Below, in pieces: positions 25,325 to 33,776 of a stretch of DNA of 64,000 nucleotides (the stretch's first letter is position 1; each line of letters begins with the position of its first letter). The notes under the pieces were generated by a model. The model was not told the origin of the DNA. It ran no database searches and saw only the letters and a program-made list of their open reading frames with translations. Source of the stretch: CAUZIZ01 sp963579905 (GTDB lineage Bacteria > Acidobacteriota > UBA6911 > RPQK01 > JAJDTT01); contig CAUZIZ010000010.1 of the NCBI GenBank assembly GCA_963579905.1, positions 1-64,000 of the forward strand. Reading direction: 5' to 3'. The translations under genes were made by a program, and so were the position numbers.

Positions 25325-26478
25325 AGCTCTGTCCTTTCCGATGGGCTTTCAGCCCGGGGACTGAGGTCGAATGGGATGTAGCCTTCAGAATCAGCTTCTT
25401 TTCTCAATCGACCGCGAAGTTCAGAAGGAATAAGATGACCTTTTTCGTAAATATACTCGGGATAGACGGGGAATCGCGCTCTAAGCTTGAAGCCCCGTTC
25501 AGCAGTACGATTCGTAAGCTCCTGGAGATGGGGCCAGGGAGCTTCCGGGTTGACATAGTCAATCGTGATGGGAGAAATCCCTCCCCAATCGTTGAGTCCT
25601 GCCCCCAGGTACTCAAGGTAGCGCCGGTCGGTCGCCGAAAGATTGGGAGGCGCCTGAATGTTCATCTGGCGGCCCAAAATCAGACGGGCCAAGGCAATCG
25701 TCTCGAGCATCTCAGCAAAGCTCGGCCCGGCAGCCGCCGCCATTGCAGTGCCAGGCTTGGCCTGGAAATTCTGAATGATCACTTCCTGAATGTGTCCGTA
25801 GCGTTGGTGTAGATCACGAATCAGGTTCAGTGCCTCTATTCGTTCTTCCAGAGTCTCCCCGATTCCCACCAGGATTCCTGTCGTAAAGGGAATGCCGAGC
25901 TCGCCCGCCAACCGCAGGGCATTCACGCGAACCCTTGGATGTTTGCTAGGAGCAACAGCGTGAGGTCCTCCTGGTTCGGATAAACGAAGGCTGGTGGATT
26001 CGAGCATGAGGCCTAGCGAAGCATTCACCTGTTGCAGCGCCGTGAGTTCCGAACGTGTGAGTATGCCGGCGTTAGTGTGAGGGTAGAGACTAGTCTCTCT
26101 CAGCACCAGCTGGCACATCTGAAAGAGGTAGTCGACCGTGCTGTCGCAGCCTCTTTCCGTGAGCCAGCGCCGGGCCTCTGGGTATCTTACTTCCGGCCTT
26201 TCTCCCAGCACGAAGAGGGCTTCCCGGCACCCCTTCTGCTGACCCGCGCGAGCAACCGCGAGGACTTCTTCAGGCCGCATAAAGCAGTCCTCGTTGGGTT
26301 GGGGCTCCTGGCGGAAAACGCAGTAACCGCAGGAATCGCGACAGAGTCGTGTGAGCGGAATAAAGACTTTTGGCGAAAAGCTGATCGTGGTGCCTCTGGC
26401 CTGATCGCGGAGCGCGCTCGCCTGATCACACAGCGAGGCCAGAGACCATTTCCCTTCGGGAAGAAAAGGGTCGGACAC
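25309..26478 (-). CDS. cofG: Fo synthase subunit 1 (radical SAM)
   Basis: CofG completes deazaflavin ring formation together with CofH. The radical SAM cluster motif CRDSCGYC and following FRQEPQ, plus the MLESTSLRL and GILVGIGET segments, identify the family. The open frame continues upstream beyond this start to 26793, but that part crosses the tRNA-Sec gene and shows no family resemblance, so I place the start at the GTG beginning VSDPFLPEGKW, which gives 389 residues. No strong ribosome-binding site is visible. cofH overlaps the end by 16 bases. Start position is uncertain by some tens of codons. Confidence 0.9.
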   Translation of the reverse strand: MSDPFLPEGKWSLASLCDQASALRDQARGTTISFSPKVFIPLTRLCRDSCGYCVFRQEPQPNEDCFMRPEEVLAVARAGQQKGCREALFVLGERPEVRYPEARRWLTERGCDSTVDYLFQMCQLVLRETSLYPHTNAGILTRSELTALQQVNASLGLMLESTSLRLSEPGGPHAVAPSKHPRVRVNALRLAGELGIPFTTGILVGIGETLEERIEALNLIRDLHQRYGHIQEVIIQNFQAKPGTAMAAAAGPSFAEMLETIALARLILGRQMNIQAPPNLSATDRRYLEYLGAGLNDWGGISPITIDYVNPEAPWPHLQELTNRTAERGFKLRARFPVYPEYIYEKGHLIPSELRGRLRKEADSEGYIPFDLSPRAESPSERTELWRIN

Positions 26479-26557
26479 AAGGGAATCGTAGCAGCCAGGG
26501 CCGGTGAGGTCTACCCAGGGCCGGCGAGGCACAGAAGCGGTGGTAGAATGTCCGCTC

Positions 26558-26653
26558 GGAGGCACTTCTCGTCTGGTGACGGGCCTGGTCTTCAAAACCA
26601 GTCGGGCTGCGGCGAGAGTCGTGGCTGGTGGGTTCGATTCCCATGTGCCTCCG
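26558..26653 (+). tRNA. selC: tRNA-Sec (anticodon UCA)
   Basis: An unusually long acceptor stem of eight pairs (GGAGGCAC with GTGCCTCC) plus a five-pair T-stem and a long variable arm are the hallmarks of selenocysteine tRNA. The anticodon arm CTGGT-CTTCAAA-ACCAG contains anticodon TCA, which reads UGA. The discriminator is G and no CCA is encoded. It lies between the start of cofG (divergent) and the PHP gene. Its presence implies selA, selB and selD elsewhere in the genome; none is in the window. Confidence 0.95.
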
Positions 26654-26707
26654 TTGTTCGATGCGGATTGCAAAGATCTACGAACTGCAGAGAGTTGGTG
26701 GCAGTGC

Positions 26708-27469
26708 ATGAAGAGATGGTTGAAGGCGGAACTCCACACCCACACCAGGGAAGATCCGATTGATGGGCGGAGGATTGTACTGCATAGTCCCAAGGAGCTG
26801 ATCGATGCAGCTGCAGCTCAGGGCTTCGAGGTTCTTTCCATAACGAACCACAACCAACTTCTCTTCGAAGAGGGGATAAGTAAGTATGCACACGAGAAGG
26901 GGATCTTGCTGCTGCCTGGTGTAGAGGCCACTCTCGAAGGAAGTCACACTCTGCTTTACAATTTTCTGGACTACGACCCTTCCTGGATCACTCCGGCACA
27001 AGTCATGGCCAAAAAAGGACCTGACCAGATGGTAATCGCTGCTCATCCTTTCTTTCCCATTCGAAGTGCTCTCGGCCGCCGATTCCTAGCGTGGCGAGAG
27101 CTCTTCGACGCGGTGGAATACAATCATTTCTATACGAAACGGATCAACTTCAATCTCCGAGCCCAGAATGTCGCAAGACAGTGGAGGCTCCCTCTCATTG
27201 GAAACTCAGACGTTCATTTCCTGGAGCAGTTGGGTTGCACCGATAGTTTGGTTTATGCCGAGAAGGAGACGGCTTCGGTGGTTGATGGCATTAAGCGGGG
27301 ATCGACCCGAATAGTGACGTCGCCTTTAGGGGCCTCCTTTACGGCACGAGTCCTTTTCGCTGTGTTGAGGGGAAACTTAAGAAGTAGCTTGCGGAAGTTC
27401 GGGGCCCTGTTCCCGGACTCGACTTGGAGCGGCGGCCGCGGCGCCACCGGACCAGAGACCGGAAGGTAG
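26708..27469 (+). CDS. PHP-domain metal-dependent phosphoesterase-like protein
   Basis: A 253-residue protein with the polymerase-and-histidinol-phosphatase (PHP) fold. Metal ligands are visible in ELHTHTRED at the start, NHNQ, VEATL, AHPFF and GNSDVHF. Members hydrolyse phosphate esters with a trinuclear metal site; the substrate here is unknown. The frame is open upstream, through the tRNA-Sec gene, but the ATG used here begins directly before the first metal motif (MKRWLKAELHTHT). The last 40 residues are basic and unrelated to the domain. It is followed 22 bases later by pheA; no link in function is evident. Confidence 0.85.
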   Translation: MKRWLKAELHTHTREDPIDGRRIVLHSPKELIDAAAAQGFEVLSITNHNQLLFEEGISKYAHEKGILLLPGVEATLEGSHTLLYNFLDYDPSWITPAQVMAKKGPDQMVIAAHPFFPIRSALGRRFLAWRELFDAVEYNHFYTKRINFNLRAQNVARQWRLPLIGNSDVHFLEQLGCTDSLVYAEKETASVVDGIKRGSTRIVTSPLGASFTARVLFAVLRGNLRSSLRKFGALFPDSTWSGGRGATGPETGR

Positions 27470-27491
27470 CCCGTGGTCAGAAAGAGGGAGA

Positions 27492-28376
27492 ATGGTCGTT
27501 ACTGAATCCGACTTGGTGCGAGAGGCTCAGGAAGTGACAGCGGTATCGATCCAGGGCGAAAGGGGGTCATTCAGTGAGGAGGCGGCCTTGTTGTTGCTGG
27601 GCGAAGGCATAAAGTTTCATTGCTGCGAGGCCTTCGAGGAGGTGTTTCGGGCGACCTCCCTGGGTGAGACTCGTTACTGCGTGGTTCCCATCGAAAACTC
27701 CCTCGCCGGGTCGATTCACAAGAACTATGATCTTCTGCTTCGCCATAAGCTGAAGATCGTACAGGAGCTGAATTTGCCTATTCAGCACCATCTGATTGGT
27801 GTTGAGGGCGCGACTTTTGATCAGATTCGAACCGTGATGTCTCACCCGGTAGCCTTGGATCAATGCGAGCGGTTTTTTGTGCGATTTCCCAGGCTGGTCA
27901 AGCGGACCGCCTATGACACATCGGGCAGTGTGAAGCAGATAGTGTCGAAGAATCTACGCGATTGTGCGGCCATAGCCGGCGCGCGCTCAGCCGAATTCTA
28001 CAAGGGCGAGATTCTGATGAAGGGGATAGAGGACAACGAAGAGAACTTCACTCGCTTTTTCCTCCTTTCGCGGGATCTGGAGACCGCAGATGCTGCCAAT
28101 AAGGTATCCATTGCATTCAGCTTTGTGAACTCGCCCGGAGCGCTGTTCAAATGTCTTAGCGTCTTTGCAAGCCGGGGCATAGATTTGGCAAAGATCGAGT
28201 CTCGACCTATCCATGGGCGCCCCTGGGAGTATCTGTTCTACCTCGATTTCGAGGGCAACGTGGGTGAGAAGCGAACCCGTGACGCTCTGGGCGATTTAGA
28301 GGGGATCGCCGAGTTCATGGAGATTCTAGGAGGTTATCCAAGTGCATCTTCGCAGGAGGACGGGGGGAAATCCTGA
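27492..28376 (+). CDS. pheA: Prephenate dehydratase
   Basis: PheA turns prephenate into phenylpyruvate in phenylalanine synthesis. The 294-residue stand-alone enzyme has the dehydratase domain (GERGSFSEEAAL near residue 22, VPIENSLAGSIHKNYDLL, and the catalytic-region motif NFTRFFLLSRD). An ACT domain follows (NSPGALFKCLSVFASRGIDL and KIESRPIHGRPWEYLFYL), whose ESRP block is the known phenylalanine-binding signature. Feedback inhibition by phenylalanine is therefore expected. GAGGGAG precedes the ATG. No chorismate mutase domain is fused. TyrA, for the tyrosine branch, is encoded at 12.2 kb. Confidence 0.95.
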   Translation: MVVTESDLVREAQEVTAVSIQGERGSFSEEAALLLLGEGIKFHCCEAFEEVFRATSLGETRYCVVPIENSLAGSIHKNYDLLLRHKLKIVQELNLPIQHHLIGVEGATFDQIRTVMSHPVALDQCERFFVRFPRLVKRTAYDTSGSVKQIVSKNLRDCAAIAGARSAEFYKGEILMKGIEDNEENFTRFFLLSRDLETADAANKVSIAFSFVNSPGALFKCLSVFASRGIDLAKIESRPIHGRPWEYLFYLDFEGNVGEKRTRDALGDLEGIAEFMEILGGYPSASSQEDGGKS

Positions 28377-28406
28377 GTCAGAAGGTTGATCCGGCGGCTC
28401 TGTCGG

Positions 28407-28435
28407 TTGATCCGGCGTAGGTAAATTGATAGTAT
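28407..28435 (+). promoter_or_regulatory. Promoter for the rpmH-rnpA-yidD-yidC run
   Basis: TTGATC (28407-28412) and TAGTAT (28430-28435) are separated by 17 bases, ending 35 bases before rpmH. The -35 element lies in the second of two direct copies of GGTTGATCCGGCG. A good housekeeping-type promoter, not a perfect consensus. Confidence 0.55.
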
Positions 28436-28470
28436 CAAAAATCCTTTTGATCGAGGCGTAGTAAGAAATC

Positions 28471-28611
28471 ATGAAGCGGACATTTCAACCGAACAATCGC
28501 CGCCGCCGAAAAACGCACGGGTTCAGAACACGCATGGGAACGCGTGGGGGCCGCATCGTGCTCAGGCGCAGAAGGACAAAGGGCCGCAGGTCCCTATCGG
28601 CAAGTGGTTGA
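28471..28611 (+). CDS. rpmH: Large ribosomal subunit protein bL34
   Basis: A 46-residue, very basic ribosomal protein. The sequence MKRTFQPNNRRRRKTHGF followed by RTRMGTRGGRIVL and a C-terminal RRRRTKGRRSLSAS is almost textbook bL34. It is encoded immediately before rnpA, whose TTG start overlaps its stop codon by four bases. In most bacteria this gene sits next to dnaA at the origin; here it is 25 kb away. Confidence 0.96.
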   Translation: MKRTFQPNNRRRRKTHGFRTRMGTRGGRIVLRRRRTKGRRSLSASG

Positions 28612-28967
28612 AGCGGTTTGGGTTTGCGCACGCGGAGAGACTTCACAACTCCAGGGAATATCTGCGAGTCTACCGCTCCGCAGATAGAATTCACCGGCCC
28701 CACTTCGTCCTCTACTTGATGCTGAACGGATTGCCCCATAGCCGCCTCGGAGTGACCATATCTCGAAAGGTGGGTCCCCCGGTTCTTCGGAACCGGATAA
28801 AGCGCTCCCTGCGCGAGATATTTCGACACAACAAGGATCTTGTAGGGCAACCCTGCGATCTGGTTGTCAACGTGAAAAGATCGGCTGCGAACGTGTCTTT
28901 TGCGAGACTCCATCAGGAATTCGTGACGACCGTCGAGAGGTGGAGCAGCGGGAAAGGCGGCATGTGA
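28608..28967 (+). CDS. rnpA: Ribonuclease P protein component
   Basis: RnpA is the small basic protein that helps the RNase P RNA cut precursor tRNAs. The 119-residue product carries the conserved RNR motif in PVLRNRIKRSLREIFR (about residues 60-75) and the start KRFGFAHAERLHNSREY. The start codon is TTG, overlapping the rpmH stop (TTGA), which fixes it well. yidD then overlaps its stop as GTGA. Length is normal. The RNase P RNA gene was not found in the window. Confidence 0.94.
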   Translation: MKRFGFAHAERLHNSREYLRVYRSADRIHRPHFVLYLMLNGLPHSRLGVTISRKVGPPVLRNRIKRSLREIFRHNKDLVGQPCDLVVNVKRSAANVSFARLHQEFVTTVERWSSGKGGM

Positions 28968-29173
28968 GGCGGCTTCTTGCGGTCTCAATACGACTCTATC
29001 AGAGATCGGTTTCTCTGCTTCTGCCCCCATCCTGCCGATTCTCCCCTTCCTGCTCGGAGTACATGCTCCAAGCTATCCAGAAAAAGGGGGTCGGGCAAGG
29101 CCTTTATCTGGGATTCAAGAGGATTCTGCGCTGTCATCCTTGGAACTCGGGTGGCTTTGACCCGGTGAGGTAG
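28964..29173 (+). CDS. yidD: Membrane protein insertion efficiency factor YidD
   Basis: A 69-residue protein found in nearly all bacteria between rnpA and yidC, where it aids membrane protein insertion. The three conserved cysteines are in SCRFSPSCSEYMLQAI and LRCHPWNSGGFDPV. The GTG start overlaps the rnpA stop (GTGA). The frame is open further upstream, but that segment is inside rnpA and not part of the family. An N-terminal amphipathic helix (RLLAVSIRLYQRSV) probably attaches it to the membrane. Confidence 0.94.
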   Translation: MRRLLAVSIRLYQRSVSLLLPPSCRFSPSCSEYMLQAIQKKGVGQGLYLGFKRILRCHPWNSGGFDPVR

Positions 29174-29195
29174 AACTGGTACCGCTTCTACAGAT

Positions 29196-30938
29196 ATGAC
29201 TAACGGCCATGATCCCAACAAAATGGACTTGGAGAAGCGGCTGCTGCTCGCAATGCTGCTGTCGATGGCCGTTCTGCTGATTACGCCCCACTTGTATCAA
29301 GCCTATTTCCCGCCGCCACCTGCACCCGAGGCACCCTTGGAGCAAAGCGACCCGGCAGAAGCTCCGACAGCAACTCTGGAAGCCAGGGTCCAGGCCCCTC
29401 CGCCGCAATTAGAGCCGGCAGGGGAGGGGGAGCGAACCGAGGCTACGGCGCGTGAAATCACCGTCGAGAATGAGGATCTGACGCTGCGCTGGACCACTGT
29501 GGGAGGGGGACTCCAGAGCGTTCTTCTGAAGAAGTATCGGGCTGCCCCGGATGATTCGGCAGTAGGTGAAGATAACTTTTCCTCTGAGCCCGAACTGCTG
29601 GATGTTATCCCCCAGGGACTGCCTGCGACTTTGCCGCGCCCCATGACGATCCGCGTCGACGACGACAGCATCAACCGCGAACTCGAAACCGCCGTTTATG
29701 AGGTCGTAGGAGGAAAGGCCGAGCTGTTGGAGGCACCGGCGGAATTCGAGCTTTTCTACGCCAGCTCCAATGTCCAGGTGAGAAGGAAATTCGAAATACC
29801 TGAGTCGGGGTATGAAGTAAGGATGGAGACGGAGGTCCTTGCAGGGGGGAGAGCGATCCCTTTCTCCGTCGTGTTGGGTGCCGGTATTGGGAAGGTTGAA
29901 CCCGAAGCCGCCGTCACCGGGGATTTTAGCTATCCTGCGATCAAACGCTATGTGGGTGATACCGTCGAGTCCTACGATGCCGGGGATCTGGAGGACGGGG
30001 CCCGAGACCTGGTTTCGGGGGCCCGTTGGGTTGGTCTCGACAGCCAGTTCTTTGCGTACTTGATTCTCGATTCCGAAGATATTCGATCGACGCGGCTTTC
30101 CCGGGTAGAGTGGACGCGCACAGAACCAGACGAAGAGATTGTTCCTCTATTGGTCTGCGAAGTCGGCTTTAATGGCAAGGCCAGCTATTCCTTCTTCGCT
30201 GGACCCAAAGACCAGACGATCCTGAAGCAGACGGACCCTTCCCTCATTGGGTTGATCGATTATGGATGGTTCGCGCTTCTGGTGAAGCCTTTGGTGGTTG
30301 CTCTCAAGTTCACCCACGGATTCGTGGGCAATTATGGCTGGTCCATCATTATTCTGACCTTCGTGATCAACCTCGCTCTCTTCCCCGTGCGCTACAAGCA
30401 GATGGCTTCCATGAAGAAAATGTCGGCGCTGCAGCCGCAGCTGAAGTCCATACAGGACCGATATAAGCGCATGAAGCGCGACGACCCGCGCAAGCAGCAG
30501 ATGAACACGGAGGTCATGGCGCTCTATAAAGGACATGGCGTCAATCCGCTAGGAGGATGCCTGCCGTTGGTGATCCAGATGCCGTTCTTGATTTCTTTCT
30601 ACCGTATGTTGGCTTCATCGATCGAGCTTCGTGGAGCTCCCTTTATGGGCTGGATCCAGGACTTGTCTCAGCATGATCCCTACTACATTACACCCGTCGT
30701 GATGGGCGTCAGCATGGTGGTCCAGCAGAAGATGACTCCAGCGACCGGTGATCCAACTCAAAGACGGATGATGATGATGCTTCCCGTCGTGTTCACCTTC
30801 TTTTTCTTGAACCTATCGAGTGGTTTGGTTGTTTATTTCTTGTTTAGCAACCTGTTTGCTATGATGTTCCAGGTTTTGATGCAGCGGTTGAAGGCGGACG
30901 ACGTTCCCGTGAAGCAGAAAGGCTCCAAGAAGGGGTGA
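29196..30938 (+). CDS. yidC: Membrane protein insertase YidC
   Basis: YidC inserts proteins into the inner membrane alone or with Sec. The 580-residue protein is of the long Gram-negative type. It has an N-terminal transmembrane segment (LLLAMLLSMAVLLITPHLYQ) and a large periplasmic domain of about 300 residues. The conserved insertase core with five hydrophobic segments follows (RYKQMASMKKMSALQP, NPLGGCLPLVIQMP). An in-frame ATG nine codons later (MDLEKRL) is an alternative start. A P/E-rich stretch follows the first membrane segment. The long periplasmic domain implies a diderm cell. jag overlaps the stop codon as GTGA. Confidence 0.95.
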   Translation: MTNGHDPNKMDLEKRLLLAMLLSMAVLLITPHLYQAYFPPPPAPEAPLEQSDPAEAPTATLEARVQAPPPQLEPAGEGERTEATAREITVENEDLTLRWTTVGGGLQSVLLKKYRAAPDDSAVGEDNFSSEPELLDVIPQGLPATLPRPMTIRVDDDSINRELETAVYEVVGGKAELLEAPAEFELFYASSNVQVRRKFEIPESGYEVRMETEVLAGGRAIPFSVVLGAGIGKVEPEAAVTGDFSYPAIKRYVGDTVESYDAGDLEDGARDLVSGARWVGLDSQFFAYLILDSEDIRSTRLSRVEWTRTEPDEEIVPLLVCEVGFNGKASYSFFAGPKDQTILKQTDPSLIGLIDYGWFALLVKPLVVALKFTHGFVGNYGWSIIILTFVINLALFPVRYKQMASMKKMSALQPQLKSIQDRYKRMKRDDPRKQQMNTEVMALYKGHGVNPLGGCLPLVIQMPFLISFYRMLASSIELRGAPFMGWIQDLSQHDPYYITPVVMGVSMVVQQKMTPATGDPTQRRMMMMLPVVFTFFFLNLSSGLVVYFLFSNLFAMMFQVLMQRLKADDVPVKQKGSKKG

Positions 30939-31426
30939 TAGAAAAGTTGGAAGACGGCAGAGAAAGGCTGGCAAGGCCGGAGCTGCTCGAATCGATGAAG
31001 AGCTTTCTGGGAGACCTTATCCATCAGGTCGACCTCGACCTTCAGTTCAGCTGCGAGATGAAGGAAGACGGCATCCATGTTCGTCTGGAGGGGCCTGACA
31101 GCAGCCAGGTCCAGGCCGATAGCGCGCGCTTGCTCTATGCGATCAACCATCTCTTGAATCAGACCTTCTTTCGAAGGTCGGAAGATGGCTGCAATTTCTG
31201 GGTTGATTGCGAGGGCTACCGAAGCGAACGTGAGCAAGAGCTGGCCCTGTTATCGAAGAAGGCGGCCGAACAGGTCCGCCTGTCGGGGCAAGAATTTCCC
31301 TTTCAGCCCTTCCCGGCGAGCGAGCGCCGCATCATTCATCTGGCGCTAGCTGATGAGCCAGGGGTGAGGACGCAGAGCGAAGGCACCGGCACCCATCGCT
31401 GCGTGGTTGTTTTGCCCTCCTATTAA
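30935..31426 (+). CDS. Jag/KhpB-like RNA-binding protein (KH-R3H)
   Basis: A 163-residue protein with a KH-like domain in the middle and a C-terminal R3H domain (FPASERRIIHLALADEP then GTGTHRCVVVLP), the arrangement of Jag/KhpB. The N-terminal Jag-N domain found in Firmicutes is missing, as in many other phyla. It binds RNA and, in studied bacteria, affects cell elongation and division. The GTG start overlaps the yidC stop, and mnmE follows; the order yidC-jag-mnmE is a classic origin-proximal string. Confidence 0.88.
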   Translation: MIEKLEDGRERLARPELLESMKSFLGDLIHQVDLDLQFSCEMKEDGIHVRLEGPDSSQVQADSARLLYAINHLLNQTFFRRSEDGCNFWVDCEGYRSEREQELALLSKKAAEQVRLSGQEFPFQPFPASERRIIHLALADEPGVRTQSEGTGTHRCVVVLPSY

Positions 31427-31439
31427 GAGACACGGACCT

Positions 31440-32816
31440 GTGTCTCGATTCCGGGATGGAACCATAATTGCTGTTGCGAGCCCTCCCGGCCGAGGGGCGA
31501 TCTCCCTGATTCGGCTGAGTGGTCCAGACAGTGAAACTCTGGTGCGAGGACAGCTCCGACTAGCCAAGGGCGCCGAATGGCGGCCCCGGAGACCTTGTCT
31601 GGCCACTCTTGAAGATTCGTCGAGCCGCGCTGTCGATCAGGTTCTCGTGACCCTGTTCCCAGCTCCGGCCTCTTACACAGGGGAAGATGTGGTCGAGATC
31701 TCCTGCCACGGGAGCCCACCTGTGGTGCAGGGGATACTGGAGACCTTGTTGCGCGGCGGTGCACGCCTCGCGGAGCCCGGAGAATTTACACTTCGGGCCT
31801 TTCTGAATCAGAAAATGGATCTGGCTCAGGCCGAAGGGGTGCGAGACCTGATTGAGAGCCAGACAGCATTTCAGGCACGAGTGGCGCGCGACCAGATCGC
31901 AGGACGACTGTCGGCGGAATTGAGGCCCTATCAGAACGACCTGATACGCATCATATCGCATATGGAGGCGGCGCTTGAGTTTGTGGAGGACGAGGTAGAG
32001 CCCGCGGGCAAGGCGCAACTGGTCAAGCAGATGGGCGGCGTTGATCGGGGGCTTGGGCACCTGCTGGACAGTTTCGAGTTTGGGCGGCTGGTCCGGGATG
32101 GGTTCTGTGTCACGATCGTGGGCAGGCCGAATGCCGGTAAGTCGAGTCTGTTCAATTCTTTGGTCCAGCAGGAGCGCGTGATCGTCACGGACGTACCAGG
32201 CACTACCAGGGATGCGGTCGCCGAGACTATCGAGGTGGGGGGCCTTCCAACACAGATTGTCGATACGGCGGGTATCCGCGACGCGCAAGATGCCGTCGAG
32301 TCCTTGGGAGTGCAGAAGTCCCTCGAATATATTGAGCGTTCCGACATCATCCTGTTCGTAGTGGATGGCTCGGAGAGGTTTGGCGAGGAAGATGCGCGCG
32401 TCTGGCCCAACATCAGGGAACTGCCCTGTATCCTCGTTCTGAACAAGCTAGACCTCCCGAAGGTGATTGAGGTGCCGATGGATATAGGTCAGCAGTGTGA
32501 GTCTGTAGTTGCCGTCTCAGCGCGGCATGGCACCTGCGTCAAGGAGTTGCGCGAGGCTATGGGGCGTGTTCTGGCTCCCGCGAAGGGATGGGAAAGGGAG
32601 CGGGTCTTGATCACCAGCATACGGCACAAACGCTGTCTGGAGCGGGCACGAGAACATCTCAGCCGGGCGCTTGTAGCCTGTGAGGATGGGCTCAGCGAGG
32701 AATTTCCGGTGTACGATTTGAGGAAGGCATTGGAGGAGATTGGGGAGGTTACAGGGGAAACCACTATGGAGGACATTCTTGGTCAGATCTTCTCGACGTT
32801 TTGCATCGGCAAGTAG
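31440..32816 (+). CDS. mnmE: tRNA modification GTPase MnmE
   Basis: MnmE, with MnmG, makes the 5-carboxymethylaminomethyl modification on U34 of several tRNAs. The 458-residue product has the N-terminal formyl-folate-binding domain (TIIAVASPPGRGAISLIRLSG). It also has an inserted G domain with GRPNAGKSS (P-loop), DVPGTTRD, DTAGIRD and NKLD, and the C-terminal CIGK whose cysteine is conserved. I chose the GTG that begins VSRFRDGTI; the frame is open to a TTG 33 bases earlier, inside jag. mnmG, its partner, is on the other strand at 35.4 kb. Its end converges on parB. Confidence 0.95.
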   Translation: MSRFRDGTIIAVASPPGRGAISLIRLSGPDSETLVRGQLRLAKGAEWRPRRPCLATLEDSSSRAVDQVLVTLFPAPASYTGEDVVEISCHGSPPVVQGILETLLRGGARLAEPGEFTLRAFLNQKMDLAQAEGVRDLIESQTAFQARVARDQIAGRLSAELRPYQNDLIRIISHMEAALEFVEDEVEPAGKAQLVKQMGGVDRGLGHLLDSFEFGRLVRDGFCVTIVGRPNAGKSSLFNSLVQQERVIVTDVPGTTRDAVAETIEVGGLPTQIVDTAGIRDAQDAVESLGVQKSLEYIERSDIILFVVDGSERFGEEDARVWPNIRELPCILVLNKLDLPKVIEVPMDIGQQCESVVAVSARHGTCVKELREAMGRVLAPAKGWERERVLITSIRHKRCLERAREHLSRALVACEDGLSEEFPVYDLRKALEEIGEVTGETTMEDILGQIFSTFCIGK

Positions 32817-32951
32817 GAACGTCGCAGGAGCGAGGACCTGCGGGAATTGCGACTTCCGGCGTCCCGGGTCCCGAACCCTGGGCGAAGGAAACGCTGCCCG
32901 GAGTCAACCCTGAAAGCCGCCGCCGGCGCCAAACAGATACTAGCTGCGAGG

Positions 32952-33776
32952 CTAGGAAACGAGTTCGGAGAAGAGCCGGTCCAATTCGTCCTCGGAATTA
33001 AAGTGGAAGATGATGTGGCCCCGGGACTGACGTTGGCGGATTTCGACTCTGGTCTTCCAGCGCTGCTCCAGACGCTGTTCGGCCGCTTCCAAGTGCGGGT
33101 CTTTGCGGGCTCGGGGTGCCTTCGCTGAGGCGAGTGACTCCTGAACCCGGCGTTCCACCTCTCGGACCGAAAGGCGCTTGGACGCGATTTGGCCAGCCAG
33201 CTCCAATTGCTGGGTATGCGGAAGAGGGAGCAGGGCTCTGGCGTGTCCCATCGAGAGCTCTCCGGCGAGCAGGGCCTGCTGAAGAGAGCGGGGTAGCTGC
33301 AGCAGCCGTAGGGTGTTGGTGACCGCGGTCCGGCTCTTGCCGACCTGCCGGGCGACCTCCTCCTGGGTGAGGCCGAATTCTTCGATCAAGACCGAAAAAG
33401 CCTGAGCCTCCTCGATTGCGGTGAGATCGGCGCGCTGGATGTTTTCAACCAGGGCCATCTCGACCATCTTCTGGTTTGAAATATCCTGCACGATTGAAGG
33501 GATGCGTTGGAGTCCGGCCTTCTGAGCAGCCCTCCAGCGTCGCTCACCGGCGATGATCTCAAAGCCTTCCGCCCGCGAGCGAACAATGATCGGTTGAAGC
33601 AAACCATTCTGGGCAATGGAGGCGGCAAGCTCATCGAGGGTTGCAGGGTCGAGCCGCAAACGCGGCTGAAAGGGATTGGGGTGGATTTGTTCCAGGTCAA
33701 GTTCAACCAGGGGAGAAACGGATGCAGATTTGGGTAGAAGTGCATCCAGACCCCTACCTAACGCTTGTCTTGTCAT
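32952..33776 (-). CDS. parB: Chromosome partitioning protein ParB
   Basis: ParB binds parS sites, spreads on DNA as a CTP-dependent clamp and works with ParA to segregate origins. The 274-residue protein begins MTRQALGRGLDALLPK and has the ParB/Srx-like N-terminal domain (NPFQPRLRL, GERRWRAAQKAG), with arginine-rich GERRW for CTP binding. A helix-turn-helix follows (LTQEEVARQVGKSRTAVTNTLRLL), then the C-terminal dimerisation domain. The ATG overlaps the parA stop (ATGA). An upstream in-frame codon would add 12 residues inside parA and is unlikely. The parS site is upstream of parA. Confidence 0.95.
   Translation of the reverse strand: MTRQALGRGLDALLPKSASVSPLVELDLEQIHPNPFQPRLRLDPATLDELAASIAQNGLLQPIIVRSRAEGFEIIAGERRWRAAQKAGLQRIPSIVQDISNQKMVEMALVENIQRADLTAIEEAQAFSVLIEEFGLTQEEVARQVGKSRTAVTNTLRLLQLPRSLQQALLAGELSMGHARALLPLPHTQQLELAGQIASKRLSVREVERRVQESLASAKAPRARKDPHLEAAEQRLEQRWKTRVEIRQRQSRGHIIFHFNSEDELDRLFSELVS

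Noticed and set aside
26479..26793. Upstream extension of the cofG reading frame
   Set aside because: It would run antisense through the tRNA-Sec gene and has no family resemblance.
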